Shown: positions 16,038 to 26,321, counted from the stretch's first letter. The stretch is 54,689 nucleotides of DNA from an uncultured Lachnospiraceae bacterium (GCA_902779445.1 CACZBM010000030.1:1-54689); one strand, 5' to 3'. Notes: generated by a model not told the origin, from the letters alone. Numbers and translations are program-made.

Positions 16038-17951
16038 ATGAGAGACGGATTTATCAAGGTAGCAGCTGCAACAAGCGATATAAAGGTTGCAGACACTGAC
16101 TTCAATGCGGAGAAGATTCAGAGAGCCATTTCCGAAGCAGTGGAAAACGGGGCAAAGGTCATCGTTTTTCCGGAGATGTGCATTACAGGGTATACGGTTT
16201 CTGACCTTCTTCTTCAGGAGAGACTGTTAAAAAGCGCTCGTGAAGCAGTATTAAGGGTTGCGTCTTTTACAAAGAAGACAGATGCCCTTATTTTTGTGGG
16301 ATTTCCCTTTGAATACAGAAATAAGCTCTATAATGTGGCAGCCGCTCTTTATAAGGGAAAGGTGATCGCCCTGATACCAAAGAGGAATATCCCGAATTAC
16401 AATGAGTTTTACGAAGCAAGACATTTTACACCAGGACCGGAAAAGCCTGTACTGATAGATCTTGGAGAAGATAAGGTGCCCTTCGGCACGAAGATCCTGA
16501 TACGTAATACATCAGAGGCGTGCGATTTTTCGGTTGCTGCGGAAATATGCGAGGACGTGTGGGTACCCTGCCCGCCCTCTTCAGGCCATGCCATGAACGG
16601 AGCGGAGCTTATCGTCAATCTATCTGCCAGTAACGAGCTTATCGGAAAGAAGGAGTACAGAAGACTCATGCTCTCAGCTCTTTCGAGACGGCTCATTTCA
16701 GGTTATGTCTATTCATCTGCAGGAGAGGGTGAATCCACACAGGATGTATTGTACGGCGGAGACAACCTTATCGCGGAGAACGGCAGGATCCTGTCTCAGG
16801 CAGAGCCGTTTAAGAACGGGATCATATACGGAGAGATCGACGTAAATAAATTAAAAGCAGAGAGAAGACGGACAAATACCTTTACAGTACTAGAGGATGA
16901 AGGATATGTTACCGTTGATATCGCTCTGTCTCCGGAAGAGACCTGTCTTTCATATAAGCCTGACAGGTTCCCCTTTGTACCTGATGATGAGGATCAGAGG
17001 TTTGAAAGATGTAATGAAGTTCTTAATATCCAGGCGATGGGACTTAAGCAGAGGTTAAAGCATATAGGGGCAAAGACTGCGGTTGTGGGAATATCGGGAG
17101 GCCTTGACTCCACCCTTGCGCTCCTTGTTACCGTAAGAGCCTTTGACAGCCTGAATCTTAAGAGGTCCGGGATCAAAGCAGTCACAATGCCGTGCTTCGG
17201 TACTACGGACAGAACCTATAATAACGCGGTCAGCCTGATAAAAGCTCTTAAATGCGATTTCAGGGAAGTGGATATAAAGAAATCTGTCCTGCAGCACTTT
17301 GAAGATATAGGACAGGACTATGAGAAAAAGGATGTGACATTTGAAAATGCCCAGGCCCGGGAGAGGACCCAGGTCTTAATGGACATTGCAAATATGGAGA
17401 ACGGCATAGTCATAGGAACCGGAGATCTTTCGGAACTCGCTCTTGGCTGGGCTACCTATAACGGGGATCATATGTCCATGTATGCTGTAAATGCCGGGGT
17501 TCCAAAGACTCTCGTGAGACATCTTGTAAGGTTTATCGCTGATACTGAAAAAGATAAGAAGCTGTCGAAGGTTCTGCTTGATATCCTGGATACTCCTGTA
17601 AGTCCGGAGCTCCTGCCTCCGAAGGACGGCGTTATTTCGCAGGAAACAGAGGATCTCGTAGGCCCTTATGAACTTCACGATTACTTCCTCTACTACATGC
17701 TGAGATTCGGCTTCCCTCCGAAAAAGATACTGAGGCTTGCGCTTCTGACGTTTGAAGGGATCTACGATAAAGAGACGATACTTAAGTGGCTGAAGGTATT
17801 CTATAAGAGGTTCTTCTCACAGCAGTTTAAGAGGTCCTGCCTTCCGGACGGCCCTAAAGTGGGAACCGTGGCAGTTTCACCGAGGGGAGACCTCCGGATG
17901 CCAAGTGACGCATCGGGTGAGATCTGGCTTAAGGAACTGGGGCAGATCTAA
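16038..17951 (+). CDS. nadE: Glutamine-dependent NAD+ synthetase
   Basis: This 637-residue two-domain enzyme converts nicotinic acid adenine dinucleotide to NAD+ using glutamine and ATP. The N-terminal nitrilase-type glutaminase domain shows its Glu-Lys-Cys triad in VIVFPEMCITGY (E46), IPKRNIPNYNEFYE (Lys near 115) and AAEICEDVWVP (Cys near 172). The C-terminal synthetase has the PP-loop SGGLDSTLAL near 354. Length fits the long, ammonia-channelling form rather than the short ammonia-dependent one. GAGGGAG precedes the ATG. Its TAA shares one base with the ATG of addB, so the two are translationally coupled. Confidence 0.96.
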   Translation: MRDGFIKVAAATSDIKVADTDFNAEKIQRAISEAVENGAKVIVFPEMCITGYTVSDLLLQERLLKSAREAVLRVASFTKKTDALIFVGFPFEYRNKLYNVAAALYKGKVIALIPKRNIPNYNEFYEARHFTPGPEKPVLIDLGEDKVPFGTKILIRNTSEACDFSVAAEICEDVWVPCPPSSGHAMNGAELIVNLSASNELIGKKEYRRLMLSALSRRLISGYVYSSAGEGESTQDVLYGGDNLIAENGRILSQAEPFKNGIIYGEIDVNKLKAERRRTNTFTVLEDEGYVTVDIALSPEETCLSYKPDRFPFVPDDEDQRFERCNEVLNIQAMGLKQRLKHIGAKTAVVGISGGLDSTLALLVTVRAFDSLNLKRSGIKAVTMPCFGTTDRTYNNAVSLIKALKCDFREVDIKKSVLQHFEDIGQDYEKKDVTFENAQARERTQVLMDIANMENGIVIGTGDLSELALGWATYNGDHMSMYAVNAGVPKTLVRHLVRFIADTEKDKKLSKVLLDILDTPVSPELLPPKDGVISQETEDLVGPYELHDYFLYYMLRFGFPPKKILRLALLTFEGIYDKETILKWLKVFYKRFFSQQFKRSCLPDGPKVGTVAVSPRGDLRMPSDASGEIWLKELGQI

Positions 17952-20900
17952 TGGGAAAGCTTAAGATCTATCTCGGGCAGTCCGGGAGCGGTAAGACAAC
18001 TGCGCTCTTTAAGGAGTGTATAGAAAAAGCAGAAAAGGACATTAAGAAGAACCACATCGTGATAGTGCCTGAACAGGTGAGCCACATGGTTACGGAAAAG
18101 CTCATCCGGGAATCCGAAAGACAGGCCATCATGAACATAGATGTCCTTTCTTTTCAGAGGCTTGCCCACAGGATCTTTGATACAGCAGGAAATGACGATA
18201 AGGAGATAATCGACGATACCGGGAAAAACCTCATACTTAAGACAGTCATTGAAGAGCACAGGGACGAAATGACAGTCTTAAAAAGAAACGCAGGACTTCA
18301 GGGCTATGTAAGCGAGATAAAGTCTGTTATAAGCGAATTCGTCCAGTATGAGATAAGTCCGGAAGACGTAAAAAAGCTCTCGGAAACAGAAGAGAGGAAG
18401 TATCTTTCATCCAAATTAAAGGATATATATATACTCTATAAGGCATTCAGGGAAAAGATAGAGGAAAAGTTCGTAACAAAGGAAGAACTCTTAGACCGGG
18501 CTAGTGAAGCATCGGAGAGAGCGGATTTCCTCAAGGGCGCTGATATCTACCTGGATGATTTCACAGGCTTTACCCCCATTCAGTACAGATTTTTAGAGAA
18601 TATCTTCGGTATAGTGGACAATGTTTCACTATGCTTGAATTACGATGGAAAGGACGGAACACTTTTCGAGCTCAGTGTTTCAACCATAGCTAAGATCCGC
18701 TCTATCGCGGAAGAAAAAGGGCTTACCATTGAGACAGTCCATTTCTATGATAATCCTGAGAATCGATCCGCGGCTTGCCCTGTGCTTTCACACCTTGAAA
18801 GGAATCTGTTCAGGGAAAAAGCGGATAAAGCGTCATTAAGCGATACAAGTGACATCAGGGTAATAAAGTGCGATACACCGGAAAAAGAAAGTGTATTTAT
18901 CATTTCCGAGATCATGAGGCTCGTCCGTGAAGAGGGAATAAGGTACAGGGATATCGGGATAATAATGAGTGATCCCGGGAGCTATGAAAGACTCCTTTCT
19001 GAAGAAGCTGAAGCAGAAAATGTTCCGTTATTCATTGACTCCACTACAGAGATACTCTTAAATCCCTATACTGAATTTATAAGGTCGGCACTTGAAGTCG
19101 TGAGTGAGAATATGAGCTATGAAACGGTATTCCGCTTTCTCCGCACAGGCCTTCTGGATATTGACAGAGAAGACACAGACAGGCTTGAAAACTATGTGAG
19201 GGCTCTCGGTATCAGGGGAAGAAAAAGCTACAGCAGTGAATTCAGGATACATATAAAGGGCCAGACAGAAGAGGAACTGGAGCTTGTAAATACCGCAAGG
19301 GAAAAGCTCATGCTGGTACTTGAACCTTTTTTGGATGCCATGAAAGGCAGAGAGAAAACAGCAGGCGCCTATACTGACGAACTCCTTAAATTCCTTGACA
19401 GTACCGGAGCCAGGGAAAAGATCGGTGAAATGGCTGAGGCCTTTAAGACAGATAATAACTTAAGGGCTGCAGGTGTTTACGGACAGATAACAGAAAAGGC
19501 GGATCAGCTTTTTTCAAAAATAAAGAATCTTATACCGGATGAAAAGACTGATCTTACGGGATACCTTGAAATGGTAAATGCAGGATTTGAAGCTATCCGT
19601 ATCGGGGTACTGCCTTCCGGTATGGACAGTGTAAAAGCCGGAGACATGACGAGGAGCAGAATGAATGATATCCGCGTCCTCTTTTTCGCAGGGATGAATG
19701 ACGGACTTATTCCCGAAGTCAATTCAGGGTCCGGCATTTTATCGGACTTTGACAGGGAAGCGATCGAAAGAAATGGAGTTACCCTTTCACCAACCGCCAG
19801 GGATAAGATCGGCTTAAATAAGCTCTACTTCTATATGAATGTGACAAAGCCGGGGGAGAAGCTCTATCTTACATATGCCGCAGGAAGCAGTGAGGGACAG
19901 ACTTTAAGACCTTCTTTCTTCCTTCGGGAGATAAATAAGATATTACCCGGGATAAAGGAAGAGTATTTTAAGGAAGAGGATCTGAGGAAGAGGTTTTATA
20001 CAGAAAGAGACGTGCTTCTTTTCATGGCATCTGTCCTAAAGAATGAAGAGAGATTAGATGAAGCAAAGGAACTGTTCGGAGAGTTATCGGCGGTGCCGGG
20101 ATTAAAGGATGAAGCCGAAAGTCTCCTTGACAGTATTTATAAGCTCGATACCAATGACCGGATCTCTGAAGTTATAAGCCGGGTACTCTATGAAAAAGAC
20201 TCATTGGTAAGTCCCACAAGGCTTGAAAAATTTGCAGAGTGTGCATACAGGCACTTTATGCTGTACGGTCTCAGAGCCATGGAGAGAGAGGAGTTCGGAT
20301 TTGAAAGGCGGGACCTTGGAAGCGTGCTTCACGGAGTCTTAAATTTATGCGGGGGGATACTTGCAGAAGAGGGGAAAAAGTTTTCGGATCTTAATGATAA
20401 TGAGGCAGAGAGCCTTTCGGAAAGAGCCCTTGAAAGGTACCTCCGGGAGAACGAGAACCTGGTCCTCTTAAGCAGTAAGAGAAATAAGTACTTTGTTACC
20501 AGGATCGGCAGGATACTCAACACCACCATAAAGACCTTAAGAAGTCAGGCAGGCAAAGGAAGCTTTAACGCGGAAAAATTTGAAAAGAGTTTTGAACATG
20601 ACGGGCTCTACGGACGTATAGACAGGATCGATACCGCCCAAGACGGGTCAAAGCTCTATGTCTCTGTCATAGATTATAAGTCCGGGAATAAAGACTTTGA
20701 TCTGTCCAGGATCTACTACGGTCTGGATCTGCAGCTTACCATATACTTAAACAGTGCGATGGAGATAGAAAAGATCGAGCATCCTGAAAAGGAAGTTATC
20801 CCCGCCGGGATCTTTTACTACCATATCGATGATCCTCTTATTAAAGAAGGTGACTTAAAGACCGGCACAGAAGAAGAGATTGGGGAACTCAGGATGGATT

Positions 20901-21295
20901 CCTTAAAGCTCCGGGGGATAGTTAACAGTGATCCTGAAGTCATAAGCCTTTTTGACAGGGATATTGAAAAGAGATCATCGGTGATACCTGTTACCTACAA
21001 TAAGGACGGAAGCTTTTCTGCATTTTCATCCGTGTCCGATACTGAAGGATTTGAAGTGATAAGAGATCACGTTATCAATAAGGCCTTTGAGTTTAAGGAG
21101 AGGATAAGGCGCGGCGAGATCGAGGCCGCTCCTGCAAAGTATAACGGAAAGACACCTTGTGAATACTGTGAATTCGCTGACTGCTGCGGCTTTGAAAAGG
21201 GCAGAGAGGGATTCGCGGAGCGGAGATTGAGGAAGATAAAGGACACAGGCGAAGTGATCAGGAAAATGAAGGATGAAAGAGATCCTTCGGGCTAA
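17951..21295 (+). CDS. addB: ATP-dependent nuclease/helicase subunit B (AddB/RexB)
   Basis: The protein has 1114 residues. It is a partner of AddA in resecting double-strand breaks for recombination. An N-terminal Walker A motif GQSGSGKT is at residues 9-16. The four-cysteine Fe-S cluster of the nuclease domain is split as in the family: FAEC near residue 763 and CEYCEFADCC near 1071-1080. The nuclease motif VIDYKSGNKD lies between. It overlaps nadE by one base, and addA follows after 162 bp of family A repeats. The last four codons (DPSG) and stop lie within a family A right arm, so the native C-terminus was probably near KMKDER. Confidence 0.95.
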   Translation: MGKLKIYLGQSGSGKTTALFKECIEKAEKDIKKNHIVIVPEQVSHMVTEKLIRESERQAIMNIDVLSFQRLAHRIFDTAGNDDKEIIDDTGKNLILKTVIEEHRDEMTVLKRNAGLQGYVSEIKSVISEFVQYEISPEDVKKLSETEERKYLSSKLKDIYILYKAFREKIEEKFVTKEELLDRASEASERADFLKGADIYLDDFTGFTPIQYRFLENIFGIVDNVSLCLNYDGKDGTLFELSVSTIAKIRSIAEEKGLTIETVHFYDNPENRSAACPVLSHLERNLFREKADKASLSDTSDIRVIKCDTPEKESVFIISEIMRLVREEGIRYRDIGIIMSDPGSYERLLSEEAEAENVPLFIDSTTEILLNPYTEFIRSALEVVSENMSYETVFRFLRTGLLDIDREDTDRLENYVRALGIRGRKSYSSEFRIHIKGQTEEELELVNTAREKLMLVLEPFLDAMKGREKTAGAYTDELLKFLDSTGAREKIGEMAEAFKTDNNLRAAGVYGQITEKADQLFSKIKNLIPDEKTDLTGYLEMVNAGFEAIRIGVLPSGMDSVKAGDMTRSRMNDIRVLFFAGMNDGLIPEVNSGSGILSDFDREAIERNGVTLSPTARDKIGLNKLYFYMNVTKPGEKLYLTYAAGSSEGQTLRPSFFLREINKILPGIKEEYFKEEDLRKRFYTERDVLLFMASVLKNEERLDEAKELFGELSAVPGLKDEAESLLDSIYKLDTNDRISEVISRVLYEKDSLVSPTRLEKFAECAYRHFMLYGLRAMEREEFGFERRDLGSVLHGVLNLCGGILAEEGKKFSDLNDNEAESLSERALERYLRENENLVLLSSKRNKYFVTRIGRILNTTIKTLRSQAGKGSFNAEKFEKSFEHDGLYGRIDRIDTAQDGSKLYVSVIDYKSGNKDFDLSRIYYGLDLQLTIYLNSAMEIEKIEHPEKEVIPAGIFYYHIDDPLIKEGDLKTGTEEEIGELRMDSLKLRGIVNSDPEVISLFDRDIEKRSSVIPVTYNKDGSFSAFSSVSDTEGFEVIRDHVINKAFEFKERIRRGEIEAAPAKYNGKTPCEYCEFADCCGFEKGREGFAERRLRKIKDTGEVIRKMKDERDPSG

Positions 21296-21437
21296 AGCCC
21301 TCAGGATGACATTGGCAGTCCTTGTCATTCTGAGCGAAGCGAAGAATCTTCTATAGATGTAGGAAAGATCCTTCGCTAACGCTCAGGATGACAGAGAGGC
21401 ACTGAGTGAGTGTCATTCTGAGCGAAGCGAAGAATCT
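21280..21437. repeat. Family A cluster between addB and addA
   Basis: A right arm (21280-21311, overlapping the end of addB), a complete palindrome (21323-21393) and a lone left arm (21411-21437) fill this gap. Confidence 0.88.
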
Positions 21438-21457
21438 ATTGTGCATGGGGAATATAA

Positions 21458-24400
21458 ATGGAATTTACAGAAGACCAGAAAAAAGTCATAGAGACCAGAA
21501 ATAAGAATATCCTGGTCAGTGCTGCAGCGGGAAGCGGAAAGACTGCAGTCCTTACAGAGCGGATAATCGGAAGAGTATTAGACCCTGATGATCCCGTGGA
21601 TATTGACAGGATCCTTACCGTCACTTTCACCAATGCTGCTGCCTCCGAAATGAGGGACAGGATAAGAAAGAGGCTTGTTAAAGCTGCGGAAAATGACCCT
21701 GAAAATATCCGTATTAAGGAGCAGTTAAACCTTATTCATAATGCTTCCATAATGACTATAGATTCTTTCTGTGTCCGGGTCATAAGGGAGAACTTTGAAG
21801 TCCTGGGGATCGATCCGTCATTCAGAGTTGGAGATGAAAACGAAATTGGCATATTAAAGGAAGATGCCTGCGATGAGATATTAAATGAAGCCTATGAAGA
21901 GGAAAATGACAGCTTTTATAAGCTATTAAGCATCTGCTCACCGGGGAAAGAGGATAAGGATATAGCGGAGTACATCCTTAATCTTTCAGGTGCAGCGGAC
22001 TCAAGGCCTGACAGCGAAGAATGGATCATTTCCATAGACAGACCCTATGAAGAGGCATTTAATGCCGTAAATAACGGTGAGGATCTTAAGGAAGCAGCAG
22101 ATAACTCGGAATGGGCGCGCTTCATTATATCTTCTTCAAACAGGGCTTTAGATGAGATGATCGGCAGATACGAGTCATTAATAGAGATATCAGAAGGAGC
22201 CGGCGGACCTTATATGTATCTCGATCTATTAAAAATCGAGATGGGAACTGCTGAAGAAATAAGATCCTGTGCTTCATATTCCGATAGATTCAACTCCTTC
22301 ACAGATCTTCAGTTCGGCCGTCTCTCTTCTAAAAAAGATGACAGGGTAGATCCTGAGATACGTAACAGAGTCAAAAACATAAGGACCAGCCTTAAAGAAG
22401 CACTATTGAAAATAAGGAAAGACCTTTTTTCAAAGGATCCTGAAAAGGCGGTTAAGGAAATGGCCTATGGATACCCTGCCCTTAAGGAGCTTTCACGCCT
22501 CGTAATGCTTTACAGGGAAAGATACAGGGAAAAGAAGAAAAGTAAAAATATCCTTGATTTTTCGGATGTGGAGCATCTGGCGTTAAAGATATTAAAGGGA
22601 GAGAGCGCTTCACTTTATAAGGATCTTTACAGGGAAGTGATGACTGATGAGTATCAGGACAGTAACAGTATCCAGGAAGAGATATTGAAGGCTGTTGCAA
22701 GGGATGACGGATACTTCTGTGTGGGAGACGTAAAGCAGAGTATATACAGCTTCCGCTTAGCAGAACCCGGCATATTCATGAAGAGATTCAAGGATTATGA
22801 AGCCGGAAAAGAAGGAGTCAGGATCCTCTTAAATAAGAACTTCAGGTCGAGAGAGACTGTTATCGATTCAGTAAACAATGTTTTCGCTCTCATCATGCAT
22901 GAACAGGCAGGCGGAGTGGAGTATGATGAGAGCCAGCGCCTGAATTACGGATGTTCCTATGGCGGAAACGAAGAAGATTACCGGACAGAGCTCGTGCTGA
23001 TAGAAGAAACAGAGGATGAGGAAATAGAGAAAAACGAGAAGGAAGCTTATTACGCTGCTTTCCGTATAAAAGAAATGATCGGAAGCCTTATCATCACTGA
23101 GAGGCAGGGAGACGAGACAGTAGAGAGAAAGGCGGAATACTCGGATTTTGCCATCTTACTGAGGACTGCTTCCGGTAATGACGAGGTTTTCAGGGATATC
23201 CTTATTAAGAGAGGCATACCCGCGGTCACCGAAGCAAGATCAGGGTATTTTAAGACAAAGGAAGTGCGGCATGTCATCAATGTATTAAATATCCTTGATA
23301 ATCCGAGGCAGGATATTCCTTTTATAGCAGTATTAAAGAGTCCCTTCGGGGGATTTAATGATGAAGAACTTTCCCTTATCAGGAGTAAGCACAGTGATGG
23401 AAGCTTTTTTACTGCATTCGAGAAAGCAGAATTAGAGGGAGATATAAGGATAAAACGGGACAGCTTTCTTAAAAAACTAAAGAGCTACAGGGATATCATC
23501 TCCTATACTCCGATACATGAGCTTATCAGGATGATAATAGAAGACAACCATTATTTCCTGTCGGAGGTCAGAAATGAAAGAGGCAGGGAAAACCTGAGGC
23601 TTCTGATAAAAAGAGCTGCTGATTACGAGAAGACGGGCTTCAGGGGACTCTTCAGATTCATAAGATATATTGAGAGGATGAAAAAGTCGGAGATGGATCT
23701 TGGAGAAGCCGGGATCTCCGATGCAGGAAATGCTGTCCGTATAATGAGTATCCACAAGTCAAAGGGACTTGAATTCCCTGTTGTATTCCTTTGCCTGATG
23801 GGGAAGGAATTCAATATGAAGGACTCAAGGGGAGAACTTCTTATCCATAAGGATATGGGAGTGGGGTTAAGTTTATCAGATCAGGACAGGAAGGTAAGGT
23901 TTAACCCGGTCCTTAAGGATGCTATAAGTTCCAGAATGAGATCTGATACCATAGGAGAGGAGCTCCGTATCCTCTATGTGGCAATGACCAGGGCTAAGGA
24001 AAAGCTCATAATGACAGGTACGATAAAGGAATATGAAAAGCTTTTTGAAAAGATCTATTCCGTACAAAATGCCGCTTCATTCCTGGATCTGATGCTGAGT
24101 GCAGAAAGTGAGGAGCCTGAAAGCTTCAGGGAGTATATAGATATAGTGAGGACCGATATCAATGAGATCACGATCTCCGACCTTAATGATGCCCTTAATA
24201 TGATGAGTATCAGGGACGGGATAAGGGCAGGTGCGATCAAGTCTCCGTCAGATACCGGTTTACGGATAAATGATAATCTCAACTGGAAATACGGTCACGA
24301 GGCTGCGATAAGGACCGCATCAAAGGTAAGCGTATCGGAGCTTAAAAAAAAGGCTATGGAAGAGAGCGAAGGAGAAGCGGTGCCGGATGCTCTTGACAGT

Positions 24401-24964
24401 ATTTCGGAGGAGACACCGGAAGAAAAGGCAGAAAAAGAAAAAAAGAGGGCTGAAGCAGCTGAAAGGGGTACTGCTTTCCATAAGGTCATGAGCCTTTTAC
24501 CGCCGGATCTGGAGCCCGATATTAATAAGATAGAAGCCTTTCTTAACACTCTCATTGAAAAGAAGAATCTTCTTTTATCTGAAAAGGAGCTGATAAATAC
24601 TAATGATATCCGTGCATTCCTGAATACCGGATTATGGAAGAGAATGAGAGAAGCGCTTGTGCGGGGAGACCTGTACAGAGAGCAGCCCTTCATAATGGGA
24701 AGAAAGGCATCACTTATATTCCCGGAAGGACCCGATGATGAAACCGTACAGATCCAGGGTATCATCGATGCCTTCTTTGAAGAAGATGACGCACTTGTGG
24801 TAATGGATTATAAAACTGATAACGTGCATAACGAGGGGACTCTTGTAAGACGTTATAAAAAGCAGCTGGAACTCTATTCCGACGCGCTGGAACAGATATT
24901 CAGAAAGAAGGTAAAGGAAAGGATGATATATTCCGTTAAGCTTGATAAGGAGATAAGTCTTTGA
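21458..24964 (+). CDS. addA: ATP-dependent helicase/nuclease subunit A (AddA)
   Basis: UvrD/Rep superfamily 1 helicase fused to a PD-(D/E)XK nuclease, 1168 residues. Walker A AAGSGKTAV is at residues 23-31, Walker B DEYQDSN near 397, helicase motif GDVKQSIYSFR near 424, MSIHKSKGLEFPVVF near 763, and VAMTRAKEKL near 840. The C-terminal nuclease carries VMDYKTDNV near 1114 and RYKKQLELYSDAL, its D-x-K and Q-x3-Y motifs. It pairs with AddB just upstream. GGGGAA lies before the ATG. The stop overlaps the TTG start of the next gene. Confidence 0.96.
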   Translation: MEFTEDQKKVIETRNKNILVSAAAGSGKTAVLTERIIGRVLDPDDPVDIDRILTVTFTNAAASEMRDRIRKRLVKAAENDPENIRIKEQLNLIHNASIMTIDSFCVRVIRENFEVLGIDPSFRVGDENEIGILKEDACDEILNEAYEEENDSFYKLLSICSPGKEDKDIAEYILNLSGAADSRPDSEEWIISIDRPYEEAFNAVNNGEDLKEAADNSEWARFIISSSNRALDEMIGRYESLIEISEGAGGPYMYLDLLKIEMGTAEEIRSCASYSDRFNSFTDLQFGRLSSKKDDRVDPEIRNRVKNIRTSLKEALLKIRKDLFSKDPEKAVKEMAYGYPALKELSRLVMLYRERYREKKKSKNILDFSDVEHLALKILKGESASLYKDLYREVMTDEYQDSNSIQEEILKAVARDDGYFCVGDVKQSIYSFRLAEPGIFMKRFKDYEAGKEGVRILLNKNFRSRETVIDSVNNVFALIMHEQAGGVEYDESQRLNYGCSYGGNEEDYRTELVLIEETEDEEIEKNEKEAYYAAFRIKEMIGSLIITERQGDETVERKAEYSDFAILLRTASGNDEVFRDILIKRGIPAVTEARSGYFKTKEVRHVINVLNILDNPRQDIPFIAVLKSPFGGFNDEELSLIRSKHSDGSFFTAFEKAELEGDIRIKRDSFLKKLKSYRDIISYTPIHELIRMIIEDNHYFLSEVRNERGRENLRLLIKRAADYEKTGFRGLFRFIRYIERMKKSEMDLGEAGISDAGNAVRIMSIHKSKGLEFPVVFLCLMGKEFNMKDSRGELLIHKDMGVGLSLSDQDRKVRFNPVLKDAISSRMRSDTIGEELRILYVAMTRAKEKLIMTGTIKEYEKLFEKIYSVQNAASFLDLMLSAESEEPESFREYIDIVRTDINEITISDLNDALNMMSIRDGIRAGAIKSPSDTGLRINDNLNWKYGHEAAIRTASKVSVSELKKKAMEESEGEAVPDALDSISEETPEEKAEKEKKRAEAAERGTAFHKVMSLLPPDLEPDINKIEAFLNTLIEKKNLLLSEKELINTNDIRAFLNTGLWKRMREALVRGDLYREQPFIMGRKASLIFPEGPDDETVQIQGIIDAFFEEDDALVVMDYKTDNVHNEGTLVRRYKKQLELYSDALEQIFRKKVKERMIYSVKLDKEISL

Positions 24965-25551
24965 AGAAGATAGAGAAGAAAATGCTCCTCTGCCCTCTGC
25001 TGGGGGTTTTTCTCGCAATGAGCTTAAATATACTGATAGCTACCATCAATTTAGACAGGATATTTCCGTCCTACAGTACGGAGATGAAGCCCTGGCTGTT
25101 CCGCCTGCCGCTTTTAACAGGACTTATAGTATACGGGGTTCTCGCACCCATCGTAGAAGAGCTTATTTTCCGCTGGCTGTTTTTCAGGAAGCTCTGTGTA
25201 TATTTCATCGCACCGGCAGCGGGAGTCGGATCAGCGTTTATTTTCGGAATCTATCACGGAAATGCCCTGCAGTTTATCTACGCATTTATTTTTGGAATGA
25301 TCCTTGCCTATGTATACTGGAGATTTGAAAATATCCTGTCTTCAATAATGGTCCACGGGGCAGCAAACGCGTACGTGTATATCATGTATTTTCTGCCGGT
25401 TTCCGGGGTTTTCAGCAGTATGGGGATAAGGATACTTTTGATCCTTGCTTCGGGGGTTGTTTCTATTTTGATTATGATGTATTTTATAAGCACTTCGCCC
25501 GGCAGGAGTGTCCTGCCGGAGAAACCGTTTTTTCCAACGAAGAATACATGA
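24961..25551 (+). CDS. CPBP-family intramembrane glutamic protease
   Basis: Membrane protein of 196 residues with about six hydrophobic helices. Motif 1 EELIFRWLFFR (EExxxR) and motif 2 FGIYHGN (FxxxH) are both intact; these hold the catalytic Glu and His of the CPBP/Abi group, relatives of Rce1. Such proteins cut within the membrane and are linked to bacteriocin maturation or immunity, or surface-protein processing. The TTG start overlaps the addA stop codon (TTGA). The stop TGA shares its A with the first base of a family A arm. Substrate unknown. Confidence 0.85.
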   Translation: MKKIEKKMLLCPLLGVFLAMSLNILIATINLDRIFPSYSTEMKPWLFRLPLLTGLIVYGVLAPIVEELIFRWLFFRKLCVYFIAPAAGVGSAFIFGIYHGNALQFIYAFIFGMILAYVYWRFENILSSIMVHGAANAYVYIMYFLPVSGVFSSMGIRILLILASGVVSILIMMYFISTSPGRSVLPEKPFFPTKNT

Positions 25552-25755
25552 GATCCTTCGGGCAAAAGCCCTCAGGATGACAAAAAGAACAGCGCTCGAT
25601 GTCATCCTGAGCGTCAGCGAAGGATCTAATTGAAACCTTCGGGCAAAAGCCCTCAGGATGACAAAAAGAACTCTAATTGAAACCTTCGGGCAAAAGCCCT
25701 CAGGATGACAAAAAGAACAGCGCTCGATGTCATCCTGAGCGCCAGCGAAGGATCT
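25551..25755. repeat. Family A array
   Basis: Three right-arm units (CCTTCGGGCAAAAGCCCTC type) and two left arms alternate, with identical linkers such as AAAAAGAAC and AGCGCTCGATG. A block of more than 70 bp is nearly duplicated at its two ends. It separates the CPBP gene from the next one. Confidence 0.88.
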
Positions 25756-25775
25756 AATTGAAAGAGAGAAATAAT

Positions 25776-26321
25776 ATGAACGATATTTATATAGAATGGC
25801 TTGTTGAGAGAAAACCGAACCCCATGGCGGGTGTCATACGTGTTGCGGCTTATATACTTACCGTTTTTTTTGCGGCGACAGGATTTTTTATCGCTTTTCC
25901 GCTTCTTATCCTTGCAGCAGCGATGGTAGTCGTGGACTACATCTTCCTTCCTAAATTGAATGTGGAGTATGAGTACCTCTATATGCAGAGGAGCCTTACG
26001 ATAGACAGTATTTTTTCAAAAGAGAAGAGAAAGAATGCCGCAGAATATGATCTTGATAAGATGGAGATCTTTGCGGCGGAAGGCGCGGACAGGCTTTCAG
26101 AGTATAAGAACAGGAATTTACGTACCCGGGACTTTTCTTCCGGATATCCCGACAGGAAAAGATATGTGATGATCATCAATTCCGGAAAAGAAATGGAAAA
26201 GGTGATCCTTGAACCGGATGAGAGGATCGTGGATGCGGTGAAGGCTGTGTATCCCTCGAAGGTGATAAACACCTCATCAGTCAGCTCCGCTGACAGCTTC
26301 CCCTCAAGGGGAAGCCTTTAA
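25776..26321 (+). CDS. Small membrane protein of unknown function with repeat-derived tail
   Basis: The protein has 181 residues from ATG 25776, chosen because AGAGAGAAA lies just upstream and because MNDIYIEWLVERK is a natural start; an in-frame TTG at 25758 is less likely. Two transmembrane helices (about residues 22-60) are followed by a cytoplasmic domain with DLDKMEIFAAEG and YVMIINSGKEMEKVILEPDE. I recall an uncharacterised Lachnospiraceae family with this layout, perhaps one of the numbered DUFs, but give no function. The last 16 codons and stop lie inside a family C repeat, so the original C-terminus was probably near VYPSKVI. Confidence 0.7.
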   Translation: MNDIYIEWLVERKPNPMAGVIRVAAYILTVFFAATGFFIAFPLLILAAAMVVVDYIFLPKLNVEYEYLYMQRSLTIDSIFSKEKRKNAAEYDLDKMEIFAAEGADRLSEYKNRNLRTRDFSSGYPDRKRYVMIINSGKEMEKVILEPDERIVDAVKAVYPSKVINTSSVSSADSFPSRGSL

